Positions 1 through 5,983 of a stretch of DNA of 10,056 nucleotides are shown in pieces. Under the pieces are notes generated by a model that saw nothing but the letters and a program-made list of their open reading frames with translations, had not been told where the DNA came from and did no database searches. The DNA comes from Reyranella sp. (GTDB lineage: Bacteria > Pseudomonadota > Alphaproteobacteria > Reyranellales > Reyranellaceae). Each line of letters begins with the position of its first letter. Position 1 is the first letter of the stretch. The DNA is taken from positions 1 to 10,056 of the forward strand of contig JAUXST010000673.1 of the NCBI GenBank assembly GCA_030679805.1, given 5' to 3'. Made by a program: the position numbers and the translations under genes.

Positions 1-557
1 TCCTTGTCGCCGGCCAGCAGCAGGACCGGCAGGTCGATGGCGGTGTCGAACGCCGGATTGCAGCCGGGATAGTAGGCGACGCCTGCCGCCAGGCCGCGCT
101 GCGCCAGACCGAAGCTCTTCTGCGCCGAGCGGATCACCGTCGAGCCGCCATGGCTGTGGCCGATGATGCCGACCTTGCCCTTGGTCACGTCGGGCCGGGT
201 GGCGAGATGGTCGAGGGCGCCCGCGATGTCGGAAATGCGCATGTTGGGCGTCACGGTGCCGGGCGTGGTGCAGACCGCCTTGGTGCCGCGCGGGTTGAAC
301 GAGTCGGGCGCAAGCACGAGATAGCCCCAGCTCACCAGCAGCTTGCCCCACACGGCGGTATGCGCGTTCACGCCGGCGCAGGAGTGCGCCAGGATGATCG
401 CCGGGAACGGCCCAGGCCCCTCGGGCTTGTAGACCCAGCCCTTGACCTCGGGGCCGGCCGCCGAACTGCCGACCGCAATGCTGGGAAAGTTGATGGATTG
501 AGCCACGGCTGTGCCGACAAACAGCACAAGGAATGCAATCGCGAGCCAACGGATCAT
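1..557 (-). CDS. Secreted dienelactone-hydrolase-like alpha/beta hydrolase (C-terminus cut off)
   Basis: I translated this from the reverse strand. It starts at the ATG ending at 557 and stays open to the left edge, giving 185 residues. Residues 1-19 are a Sec signal peptide (short basic start MIR, hydrophobic stretch, likely cleavage after AVA before Q20). The rest looks like an alpha/beta hydrolase of the dienelactone hydrolase family: the strand-turn AIILAHSCAG near 53-62, the nucleophile elbow GHSHGG at 133-138 with Ser135 as probable nucleophile, and the strand LPVLLLAGDKD at the edge, where the catalytic Asp usually follows. The catalytic His lies outside the window. It probably hydrolyses an ester or lactone in the periplasm; the substrate cannot be read from the sequence. 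No Shine-Dalgarno is visible upstream, and a TAGTAT hexamer lies 5 bases before the ATG, so the message may be leaderless. It is divergent from the EthD-like gene. Confidence 0.85.
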   Translation of the reverse strand, partial: MIRWLAIAFLVLFVGTAVAQSINFPSIAVGSSAAGPEVKGWVYKPEGPGPFPAIILAHSCAGVNAHTAVWGKLLVSWGYLVLAPDSFNPRGTKAVCTTPGTVTPNMRISDIAGALDHLATRPDVTKGKVGIIGHSHGGSTVIRSAQKSFGLAQRGLAAGVAYYPGCNPAFDTAIDLPVLLLAGDK

Positions 558-593
558 GGTTAATACTAGCCCGAACGACGGGAGAAACGCACC
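558..593. promoter_or_regulatory. Shared divergent promoter region, hydrolase / EthD-like gene
   Basis: Only 36 bases separate the two divergent start codons. The only AT-rich stretch, 561-569 (TAATACTAG), can be read as a -10 element both ways: TAATAC or TACTAG rightwards and TAGTAT leftwards. The leftward copy ends 5 bases before the hydrolase ATG, suggesting a leaderless message. The rightward gene keeps a GGGAG ribosome site at 580-584. I see no convincing -35 element. A 9-bp perfect inverted repeat (552-560 and 591-599) spans both start codons. Confidence 0.35.
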
Positions 594-926
594 ATGATCA
601 AGACAATCGGCCTGCTCGCACGCAAGCCCGGATGGACGCACGCGCAATTCATGACGCACTGGGTCGAGACCCACGCGCCGCTTGCCCACGCCGTGCCCGG
701 TTTGCGGCGCTACGTGCAGAACCACATCGAGGGCGAGCGCACCCGCGCCGACATCGCCGCACTCGCCCTGGACATCGACGGCATCGCGGAACTGTGGTTC
801 GACGACCGCGCCGCGCTCGAGGCCGCGGCGCGCACGCCCGAGATGCAGGCACTGCACGCCGACGGTGCGCTCTTCATCGGCCACATCAGGAGCTACGTCG
901 TCGAGGAGAAGACGATCATCGGCTGA
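594..926 (+). CDS. EthD-domain small protein
   Basis: A 110-residue protein with the EthD-like pattern of the dimeric alpha/beta-barrel (ferredoxin-like) superfamily. It has an opening beta strand (IKTIGLLARK), then FMTHWVETHAPL with W23, H27 and P29, then PGLRRYVQNH with Y40 and N43, and the second-half strand AELWFDD near 65-71. The length is normal for the family. EthD was named from an ether-degradation gene cluster, and homologues act as small accessory or oxygenase/cyclase-like proteins, often with unknown substrates. No P450 or ferredoxin gene lies nearby, so that role cannot be assumed. The start is supported by GGGAG at 580-584, 9 bases upstream. The gene is divergent from the hydrolase and ends 16 bases from the convergent Bug gene, so it appears to be transcribed alone. 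Confidence 0.85.
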   Translation: MIKTIGLLARKPGWTHAQFMTHWVETHAPLAHAVPGLRRYVQNHIEGERTRADIAALALDIDGIAELWFDDRAALEAAARTPEMQALHADGALFIGHIRSYVVEEKTIIG

Positions 927-942
927 TGCTTAATACCGGCCC

Positions 943-1911
943 TTACTCGGGGACGATGCCCGCTTCCTTCGCGATTGCCTGCCAGGTCGCGAGCTCGCTC
1001 TTGACGCGCGCGGCGAACTTGTCGGGCGTCTCGCCGCCCGGCTCGCTCGCGAGATCGCGGATCCTGGCCAGGGTCTCGGGCTCGGCCAGCACCGCCACGA
1101 CGTCGTCGCGGATGCGCATCGCCAGCGCCGGCGGCAGGCCGCCCGGACCGAACAGCGAGAACCAGGCCCACTGGTCGATGCCCGGCACGCCGGACTCGGC
1201 CATGGTCGGCACGTCGGGCAGCACCGACAGCCGCTTGCCGCTGGTCACCGCCAGGATGCGCAGCGTACCGGCGCGATGGTGCGACATCGCCGTCAGAGGG
1301 CTGGTGAAGCCCACGGGAATGTGGCCGCCGGCCAGTTCCTGCAGCATCGGCGCCGCGCCCTTGTAGGCCACGTTCTCGATCTTCAGCCCGCTGCGCAGGC
1401 GGAACAGCTCGCCCACCATGCGCGTCGTGTTCTCGGTGCTGCCGTAGGCGTACTTGCCCGGGTTGGCGCGCGCCGCCGACATGAACTTCGCCATCGTGTC
1501 GAAGCCCGCCTTGGGCGAGCCGACCAGGGCGATCGTGCCCTCGACCAGGGGCGTGATCGGCGTGAAGTCGCGCTCGGTATTGTAGGGCAGCACCTTGGTG
1601 GTGAAGGGGTTGATGGTGTGGGCGCTGGTCATGATCAGCAGCGTGTAGCCGTCGGGCGCCGATTTCGCGACGATCTCGCTGCCCAGGATGCCGCTCGCGC
1701 CACCCTTGTTGTCGATGATCGCGGTCTGCTTCCAGCGCTCGGCCAGCCGCGGCACGATGAGACGCGCCACGATGTCGGTGCCGCCGCCCGCCGGATAGGG
1801 CACCACGACCCGGACCTGCTTGGTCGGAAATTCCTGGGCGCGCGCGATCCCCGGCGCCAATCCCAGCCCAGCGGCCGCTACAACGAAGCCGCGGCGTTTC
1901 ATGCCTGTCAT
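943..1911 (-). CDS. Bug/TctC-family periplasmic tricarboxylate-type solute-binding protein
   Basis: A 322-residue Bug (TctC-like) solute-binding protein, full length for the family. Signatures are VVPYPAGGGTDIVAR at 36-50, the ligand-pocket loop; APDGYTLL at 85-92; YKGAAPMLQEL at 183-193; and LPDVPTMAESGVPG at 231-244. The N-terminus MTGMKRRGFVVAAAGLGLAPGIARA is a signal peptide with a twin-Arg KRRGFV stretch, so Tat export is possible; cleavage is likely after ARA. Bug proteins bind carboxylates, amino acids and related small anions for TctAB-type transport or sensing. No TctA or TctB gene is in view, so this is an orphan receptor here. I chose the ATG at 1911, not the one at 1929, because a GGGAGG ribosome site lies 5 bases before it and inside the longer version. 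It is divergent from the amidohydrolase, suggesting a shared regulator or substrate. Confidence 0.9.
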   Translation of the reverse strand: MTGMKRRGFVVAAAGLGLAPGIARAQEFPTKQVRVVVPYPAGGGTDIVARLIVPRLAERWKQTAIIDNKGGASGILGSEIVAKSAPDGYTLLIMTSAHTINPFTTKVLPYNTERDFTPITPLVEGTIALVGSPKAGFDTMAKFMSAARANPGKYAYGSTENTTRMVGELFRLRSGLKIENVAYKGAAPMLQELAGGHIPVGFTSPLTAMSHHRAGTLRILAVTSGKRLSVLPDVPTMAESGVPGIDQWAWFSLFGPGGLPPALAMRIRDDVVAVLAEPETLARIRDLASEPGGETPDKFAARVKSELATWQAIAKEAGIVPE

Positions 1912-1916
1912 GCAAT

Positions 1917-1922
1917 CCTCCC
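1917..1922 (-). promoter_or_regulatory. Ribosome-binding site fixing the Bug gene start
   Basis: GGGAGG on the minus strand, 5 bases before the ATG at 1911. The in-frame ATG at 1929 would place this purine run inside the coding region and has no such element before it, so the shorter 322-residue protein is preferred. Confidence 0.7.
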
Positions 1923-1934
1923 GTTCCATTTTCA

Positions 1935-1956
1935 GGGCGACAGACTAGGGTCGCCC
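1935..1956. promoter_or_regulatory. Inverted repeat in the Bug/amidohydrolase divergent promoter
   Basis: GGGCGAC (1935-1941) and GTCGCCC (1950-1956) are perfect 7-bp inverted arms around an 8-base spacer that contains CTAG. The element lies midway between the divergent start codons at 1911 and 1972 and touches the amidohydrolase ribosome site. It could be an operator for both genes. In the rightward transcript it could also fold as a stem-loop directly before the Shine-Dalgarno. The symmetry is seen; the function is inferred. Confidence 0.45.
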
Positions 1957-1963
1957 GAGGAGG
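1957..1963 (+). promoter_or_regulatory. Ribosome-binding site fixing the amidohydrolase start
   Basis: GAGGAGG lies 8 bases before the ATG at 1972. The same reading frame is open far upstream, back to 1276, but that extension runs antisense through the Bug gene, so this strong site marks the real start. Confidence 0.8.
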
Positions 1964-1971
1964 AAACCAAG

Positions 1972-3669
1972 ATGTTCGATCTGGTGATCAAGGATGCGGA
2001 AATCTTCGACGGCGCGGGCTCGGCGGCCATACGCGGCGACCTCGGCGTGACGGCGGGCAGAATCGCCGCGATTGCTCCACATGGCGGCCCCAAGCTCGGA
2101 GCCGCAAAGGAGACAGTGAAGGCCGACGGCCTGGCGCTGGCACCCGGCATCATCGACGGCCACACCCACTACGACGCGCAGATCACCTGGGACCCGTTCG
2201 TCGATCCCTCGCCGGCGCTGGGCGTCACCACGGCGATCCTGGGCAACTGCGGCTTCACCATCGCGCCCTGCAAGCCCGAGGACCGCGACCTCACCATGCG
2301 CCATCTCACGCACGTCGAGGGCATGTCGCTCGATGCGCTACGCGCCGGCATCCGCTGGGAGTTCGAGAGCTTCCCGCAGTATCTCGACATGCTGCAGCGG
2401 CTGGGCGTCGGGCCCAACGTCGCCTGCTTCTCCGGCCATTCCTCCGTCCGCACCTGGGTGATGGGCGAGGAGGCGACGGAGCGCACCGCCACCGACGACG
2501 AGATCGCCCGGATGGTGGCGCTCGTGCGCGAGGGCATGGCCGCCGGCGCCGTGGGCTTCGCCACCTCGACCGCCGAGGCGCACAACGGCGAGGGCGGCAC
2601 ACCCATGCCGTCGCGTCTGGCCGATGACCGCGAACTGCGCGCGCTGGTCCGCGCCATGGGCCAGAGCGGCCGCGGCGTCTACATGCTGACCAAGGGCAGC
2701 AAGACTTCCATCCCCTATCTCGAGGAGCTGGCCGTCGAGGCGAGACGCCCGGTGGTGATCGCGGCCCTCTTTCATTCCAACACCAATCCGACCGCGGCCT
2801 TCACCACGCTCGACCAGGTGAACGCCGCGCGTTCGCGCGGGCATCAACTGGTGGCGCAGACCTCGTGCTGCCCGCTCAGCATGGATTTCACCTTCAAGAG
2901 CCCCTACCTGTTCGAAAGCATGGAGTCGTGGAAGCCGGCCATGGCGGCGCACGGCGACGAGGCGCTGAAGAAGGTCTATCGCGACCCGTCGTGGCGCGCC
3001 GCGGTCCGGCGTGAGATCGAGGCGGCGCGCGGCCGGCTGGTGTTCAACGGCGAATGGGACAAGCTCTTCATCGTCGAGGCCGCGCGGCCCGAGAACCGCA
3101 AGCTGGAAGGCGCCACCCTCGCCCAGCTCGCCACGACCGCCGGCCAGGAGCCGCTCGATTTCATCCTCGACTTTGCGCTGTCGGAAAATCTCGACACCCA
3201 GTTCGTGGCCCAGCTCCTGCACAACGACGAGAAGGCGGTCGGAAAGATCCTGGCCGACCCCAACACCCACATCTCGCTGAGCGATGCCGGCGCCCATCTC
3301 ACCTTCTTCTGCGACGCCGGTTTCGGCCTGCACCTGATGGGCCACTGGAGCCGCGATCTCGGCGTACTCGACCTGCCGCAGGCCGTGCATCGCCTGACTG
3401 GCCAGCCCGCCAAGCTGTTTGGCCTCACCGGCCGCGGCCTGTTGCGCGAGGGCTATGCCGCCGACCTGATGCTGTTCGACCCGAAGACGGTGGCGCGCGG
3501 GCCCAAGCGCCGCGCCCACGACCTGCCCTCGGGCGCCGCGCGCCTCACCACCTCGGCCGTCGGCCTGAACGGCGTCTGGATCAACGGCACCAAGACGGCC
3601 GACGAAAAGGGCTTCTGCATCGAGCCGACCGCGCGGCCGGGCGAGGTGCTTAGAAGCTTCGCGGCCTAG
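1972..3669 (+). CDS. Amidohydrolase, D-aminoacylase / N-acyl-D-amino-acid deacylase type
   Basis: A 565-residue metal-dependent hydrolase of the amidohydrolase superfamily (Amidohydro_3 branch). The N-terminus MFDLVIKDAEIFDGAG starts the small beta-sandwich typical of the group. GIIDGHTHYDAQ at 59-70 supplies the metal-binding H64 and H66. GNCGFTIAPC at 91-100 resembles the GNCG segment whose Cys bridges metal in D-aminoacylases (C93 here). H268 (LFHSN) and H291 are candidate further ligands. SDAGAH at 437-442 carries the probable catalytic Asp438. The C-terminal GLLREGYAADLMLFDP is the usual return to the sandwich domain. Members remove N-acyl groups from D-amino acids or open related amide rings; the true substrate is unknown. 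There is no signal peptide, so it is cytoplasmic. It is divergent from the Bug receptor, which may bring in its substrate. The start is fixed by GAGGAGG at 1957-1963. Confidence 0.9.
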   Translation: MFDLVIKDAEIFDGAGSAAIRGDLGVTAGRIAAIAPHGGPKLGAAKETVKADGLALAPGIIDGHTHYDAQITWDPFVDPSPALGVTTAILGNCGFTIAPCKPEDRDLTMRHLTHVEGMSLDALRAGIRWEFESFPQYLDMLQRLGVGPNVACFSGHSSVRTWVMGEEATERTATDDEIARMVALVREGMAAGAVGFATSTAEAHNGEGGTPMPSRLADDRELRALVRAMGQSGRGVYMLTKGSKTSIPYLEELAVEARRPVVIAALFHSNTNPTAAFTTLDQVNAARSRGHQLVAQTSCCPLSMDFTFKSPYLFESMESWKPAMAAHGDEALKKVYRDPSWRAAVRREIEAARGRLVFNGEWDKLFIVEAARPENRKLEGATLAQLATTAGQEPLDFILDFALSENLDTQFVAQLLHNDEKAVGKILADPNTHISLSDAGAHLTFFCDAGFGLHLMGHWSRDLGVLDLPQAVHRLTGQPAKLFGLTGRGLLREGYAADLMLFDPKTVARGPKRRAHDLPSGAARLTTSAVGLNGVWINGTKTADEKGFCIEPTARPGEVLRSFAA

Positions 3670-3694
3670 CGCCCCGGACGGTCCAGGCTCATTT

Positions 3695-4042
3695 CTAGAG
3701 GCCCGGTCTCTTCGCCAACCTCGCCGCCCAGCCCTTCGACCAGGCGCCGAGCGGCGCAAGCAATTCGTAGAGTTGATACCCGTCGGCCTTGGCGACGTAG
3801 CCGCCGGGCTTGCGCTCCACGAGGCCCGCCTGGCGCAGTTCCTTCAACCGCGTGTTCAGGACGGCCGGCGAGATCGACTCGCAATGAGCCTGGAGTTCCC
3901 TGAACGTGCAGGGCCCGTGCTTGCACAAGGTCCAGATGACGCCCATGGCCCAGCGCCGCCCCAGAAGGTCGAACAGAACCATGATCGGCACGCCGGATTT
4001 CGAGCCTCGGACCGGCTTTCCAGGTCGCAGAATCTTCGCCAC
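3695..4042 (-). CDS. HxlR-family winged-helix transcriptional regulator
   Basis: A 115-residue DNA-binding protein starting at GTG, with AAGGAAGG 4 bases upstream. The order of elements is HxlR-like: FDLLGRRWAMGVIWTL (24-39); the helix and turn GPCTFRELQAHCESISPAVLNTRLKELRQAGLVER (43-77), which contains the recognition helix; a short wing, GGYVAKADGYQLYEL; and a last helix, APLGAWSKGWAARLAKR. HxlR proteins bind as dimers and often control a divergent neighbour and themselves. Many redox-sensing members have Cys just before the conserved Pro of the CPxxxxLxxIGxxW segment; here that position is Val18 before Pro19. Cys40, Cys45 and Cys54 are present instead, so any sensing differs. The neighbour is the divergent EamA transporter, the likely target. 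The gene ends 25 bases from the convergent amidohydrolase. Confidence 0.88.
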   Translation of the reverse strand: MAKILRPGKPVRGSKSGVPIMVLFDLLGRRWAMGVIWTLCKHGPCTFRELQAHCESISPAVLNTRLKELRQAGLVERKPGGYVAKADGYQLYELLAPLGAWSKGWAARLAKRPGL

Positions 4043-4064
4043 GCAGCCTTCCTTTCGTTCCCGA

Positions 4065-4083
4065 TGCTATTAAATACATAGCA
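4065..4083. promoter_or_regulatory. Inverted repeat TGCTAT-N7-ATAGCA, candidate HxlR operator
   Basis: TGCTAT (4065-4070) and ATAGCA (4078-4083) are perfect inverted arms around a 7-base AT-rich spacer (TAAATAC). They lie in the only AT-rich patch between the divergent regulator and transporter, where -10 elements would be expected (TAAATA or TACATA rightwards, TTTAAT leftwards). The left arm is part of CGATGCTAT (4062-4070), which recurs in direct orientation at 4108-4116. A dimeric winged-helix regulator could use this as an operator for both genes; binding is inferred. Confidence 0.5.
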
Positions 4084-4085
4084 AA

Positions 4086-4102
4086 ACGATCCTCGGGATC
4101 GT
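4086..4102. promoter_or_regulatory. Palindrome with 7-bp arms, second candidate operator
   Basis: ACGATCC (4086-4092) and GGATCGT (4096-4102) are perfect inverted arms around TCG. The centre is about 20 bases from the centre of the TGCTAT repeat, close to two helical turns, so two dimers could sit on the same face of the DNA. As RNA its loop would be only 3 bases, and no T-run follows, so an operator is more likely than a terminator. Confidence 0.45.
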
Positions 4103-4135
4103 ATGCTCGATGCTATGGAATTCGAAGCGCATGGC

Positions 4136-4142
4136 AAGGGAG
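4136..4142 (+). promoter_or_regulatory. Ribosome-binding site choosing the EamA start
   Basis: AAGGGAG lies 6 bases before the ATG at 4149. In-frame ATGs at 4110 and 4131 lack such a site, and the 4110 start would overlap the repeat at 4108-4116. The 300-residue product from 4149 starts directly with a membrane helix, as usual for the family. Confidence 0.65.
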
Positions 4143-4148
4143 CCGGCG

Positions 4149-5051
4149 ATGGCCGTCATTGGAGTTCTCGGAGGCCTCGGCGCGTCGTTCCTGTGGGCGT
4201 TGGGATCGATGCTGGCGCGGGCGCCGGCGCGCAGCCTCGGCGCCTTCGAATTCACGCGCACGCAGCTCATCAGTTCGTCGTTCGTGCTGCTGGTCATCAC
4301 CACACTCTCAGGCGGCTGGGCGACCATATCCTGGGGGCACGCTCCGGGCTTCGTCGTCAGCAGCGTGGTCGGCGTGATTCTCGGCAACCTCGCCATGGCA
4401 AGCTGCCTGGCACGTGGCGGACCGCGGCGCACGCAACTCCTGATGGCCATGAATGCGCCGATCGCCGCCATCCTCGGATACGCCGCTCTCGGCGAATCGA
4501 TGTCGATGCATCAGACCGGCGGCACGTTGCTGGTCCTTGCCGGCGTGGTTCTGGCCATCCTGTACACGCCAAAGGGCGATCGAGGCGCCGACGCCCGCTT
4601 CGAGGCCGTTCATGGCCCCTTCGTCCTGATGGCGGCCCTCGGCGCGATGGCGGCCGCCTGTAACGCCATCGGCCTCGTTGCGCTCAAGCCGGCCCTCGTT
4701 GCGGGAACCGACCCGATCGCGGCGACTGCGATCCGCACGACCGGCGGTGCGCTGCTCATCGCGGTCATCGCGCTCTGGCCCGCGAAGGTGTTCGAGCCGG
4801 CGTCTCCGCGCACGGGGACGGTGGTTCTTTCGGCAGTGCTGCCGGGCGTGCTCGGCTACGTCGCCGCCGTCAGCCTGCAGCTCGTTGCACTGCGCAGCTT
4901 CGACACCGGCGTTGCCGCCGTTCTGGGCTCCGCGGCACCTGTCCTGATCCTTCCCATGATCTGGATCGTCACGCGCCGGAGACCGCCCGCTCCGGCCTGG
5001 GCAGGCGCCATTCTCGTCCTGCTCGGCGTCGCCCTGCTCGCCGGAACGTGA
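4149..5051 (+). CDS. EamA/DMT-family drug-metabolite transporter
   Basis: A 300-residue integral membrane protein with about ten hydrophobic helices in two EamA repeats, the normal size for 10-TM drug/metabolite transporters. In the first repeat, MNAPIAAILGYAALGES (101-117) is the hallmark segment with Pro104 and the Gly-Glu pair ending at E116. The second repeat has the matching TGVAAVLGSAAPVLILPMIW (253-272) but no Gly-Glu. The halves are joined by a hydrophilic loop near 140-156. Members move amino acids, metabolites or drugs across the inner membrane, mostly outward; the substrate is unknown here. The gene is divergent from the HxlR regulator across a repeat-rich spacer, so it is probably inducible by that regulator's signal. 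In-frame ATGs at 4110 and 4131 would add 13 or 6 residues without a ribosome site. Confidence 0.88.
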   Translation: MAVIGVLGGLGASFLWALGSMLARAPARSLGAFEFTRTQLISSSFVLLVITTLSGGWATISWGHAPGFVVSSVVGVILGNLAMASCLARGGPRRTQLLMAMNAPIAAILGYAALGESMSMHQTGGTLLVLAGVVLAILYTPKGDRGADARFEAVHGPFVLMAALGAMAAACNAIGLVALKPALVAGTDPIAATAIRTTGGALLIAVIALWPAKVFEPASPRTGTVVLSAVLPGVLGYVAAVSLQLVALRSFDTGVAAVLGSAAPVLILPMIWIVTRRRPPAPAWAGAILVLLGVALLAGT

Positions 5052-5085
5052 GGGGGCTCTCGGCCTGGCTTATGGCCGCATGAAT

Positions 5086-5097
5086 CGACCTAGGTCG
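5086..5097. promoter_or_regulatory. 12-bp perfect palindrome upstream of the cupin gene
   Basis: CGACCTAGGTCG is a perfect palindrome that ends 32 bases before the cupin start. TAGGCT at 5118-5123, 6 bases before the ATG, is a possible -10, which would put the palindrome around the -35 region, a repressor-like position. No Shine-Dalgarno is visible, so the cupin message may be leaderless. Confidence 0.35.
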
Positions 5098-5129
5098 CAC
5101 GACGCCGGATGACCGGCTAGGCTCGGTCC

Positions 5130-5606
5130 ATGACCAAACCTACCCTCCCCGCCTTCGATCCGGCCGACGTGGCCGAGAGCAACGCCACCGGCTACCCTGA
5201 GCCGTTCCGGGAAGCGAACAGTCGTCGCTGGTTCCGCCGGCTGGGCGACCATGTCGGTCTCACCAACTTCGGCGTCAACCTGGTGCGCATCGTGCCGGGC
5301 GCGCAGTCCTCGGCACGCCATGCGCACAGCAAGCAGGACGAGTTCATGATGGTGATCTCGGGCGAACTCGTGCTCGAGACCGACGAGGGCCGCCAGACGC
5401 TGGGGCCCGGCATGTGCGCGGGCTTTCCGGCCGGCGGCGGCAATGCCCATCGCTTCATCAACCAGTCGGACAAGGACGCGGTGCTCCTGGTGGTGGGCGA
5501 TCGCACGCCGGGCGACGAGGGCACCTATCCCGACATCGACCTGCGCGCCGGCATCGGCTCTGACGGCCGCTACCTCTTCACGCGAAAGGACGGCACGCCG
5601 CACTGA
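5130..5606 (+). CDS. Single-domain cupin protein
   Basis: A 158-residue protein with one cupin barrel. Cupin motif 1 is G57 followed by HAHSKQDE and a later Gly: H64, H66 and E71 are the expected metal ligands, with SGE at 77-79 closing the motif. Cupin motif 2 is GPGMCAGFPAGGGNAHRFIN (92-111), giving H107 as the fourth ligand and N111. All four usual metal ligands are present, so it probably binds a divalent metal. There is no helix-turn-helix and no signal peptide, so it is a cytoplasmic stand-alone cupin. Related proteins include small isomerases, dioxygenases and metabolite-binding proteins, and no reaction can be assigned. It stands alone, convergent with the small membrane protein. The ATG has no Shine-Dalgarno, but no better in-frame start exists. 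Confidence 0.85.
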   Translation: MTKPTLPAFDPADVAESNATGYPEPFREANSRRWFRRLGDHVGLTNFGVNLVRIVPGAQSSARHAHSKQDEFMMVISGELVLETDEGRQTLGPGMCAGFPAGGGNAHRFINQSDKDAVLLVVGDRTPGDEGTYPDIDLRAGIGSDGRYLFTRKDGTPH

Positions 5607-5611
5607 AGGAG

Positions 5612-5626
5612 CGCGGCCGGTCCGCG
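5612..5626. terminator. Possible weak bidirectional hairpin
   Basis: CGCGG and CCGCG form a 5-bp GC-only stem with a 5-base loop in the 27-base gap between two convergent genes. No T-run follows on either strand, so it is at best a weak or Rho-assisted stop. Confidence 0.2.
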
Positions 5627-5633
5627 GTCGGGC

Positions 5634-5828
5634 TCAGTCGGCCGACTTGCCGACGATCAGCGACCAGAGGAAGCCCAGGATGACCCAGGTCGCGAGGAAG
5701 GCCAGGCATTCCAGCGCAAAGCTGTGGAACTTGTAGAAGAACTCCGCGATCAGGAAGGAGGCGACGCCCGGCACCAGCTCCTGGCGCGCCAGCACCGACA
5801 ATCCCATCGTCTTGACCATCGTGAACAT
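5634..5828 (-). CDS. Small membrane protein of unknown function
   Basis: A 64-residue protein with a GGGGGAG ribosome site 8 bases before its ATG, which supports it as a real gene. The N-terminus MFTMVKTMGLSVLARQE is amphipathic. Residues about 20-32 (GVASFLIAEFFYK) and 38-60 (ALECLAFLATWVILGFLWSLIVG) are hydrophobic, giving one clear and one possible membrane span. It ends in the polar KSAD. I do not recognise a family. Charged and aromatic residues in the first hydrophobic stretch (E29, F30, F31, Y32, K33) suggest a helix lying at the membrane surface or packing on a partner. It is convergent with the cupin and divergent from the protease, so it is likely transcribed alone from the 155-base spacer. 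Confidence 0.65.
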   Translation of the reverse strand: MFTMVKTMGLSVLARQELVPGVASFLIAEFFYKFHSFALECLAFLATWVILGFLWSLIVGKSAD

Positions 5829-5983
5829 CCGGAACTCTCCCCCTGGGTGATACTACTAATCATAGCATCCCTCCCCGCGCCTGCGGTTTCAAGGCTGTAC
5901 AAAGCCGGCACGCTGCACCGATTGCAATCTCCAGTTGCTGGCTCGGAAAATTTTGCGTTTTATAGTCGCCCATTATCCACGGG
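5829..5983. promoter_or_regulatory. Divergent promoter region, small membrane protein / protease
   Basis: This is the longest intergenic stretch of the window. Its right part is notably AT-rich against the background (5947-5966). Rightwards, TTGCTG (5935-5940) and TTTATA (5959-5964), 18 bases apart, are a plausible sigma-70-like promoter for the protease. The left end holds the GGGGGAG ribosome site of the small membrane protein. No RNA gene or other ORF is evident. Confidence 0.35.

Noticed and set aside
150..563. Plus-strand open frame opposite the secreted hydrolase
   Set aside because: His/Arg/Gly-rich shadow. The minus strand has a signal peptide and a GHSHGG nucleophile elbow.
893..1915. 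Long minus-strand open frame overlapping the Bug gene
   Set aside because: It is Arg/Gly/Ala/His-rich with no domain pattern. It is a frame shadow of the Bug gene in GC-rich DNA.
1276..1971. In-frame upstream extension of the amidohydrolase, giving a 797-residue product
   Set aside because: It runs antisense through the Bug gene, lacks family likeness, and a strong ribosome site precedes the ATG at 1972.
2338..3759. 473-residue minus-strand open frame opposite the amidohydrolase
   Set aside because: Its composition is typical of an antisense shadow, there is no recognisable motif, and the plus-strand gene has clear catalytic motifs.
5061..5078. CGGCC/GGCCG hairpin after the EamA gene as a terminator
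   Set aside because: Only a 5-bp stem with an 8-base loop and no T-run; too weak to call.
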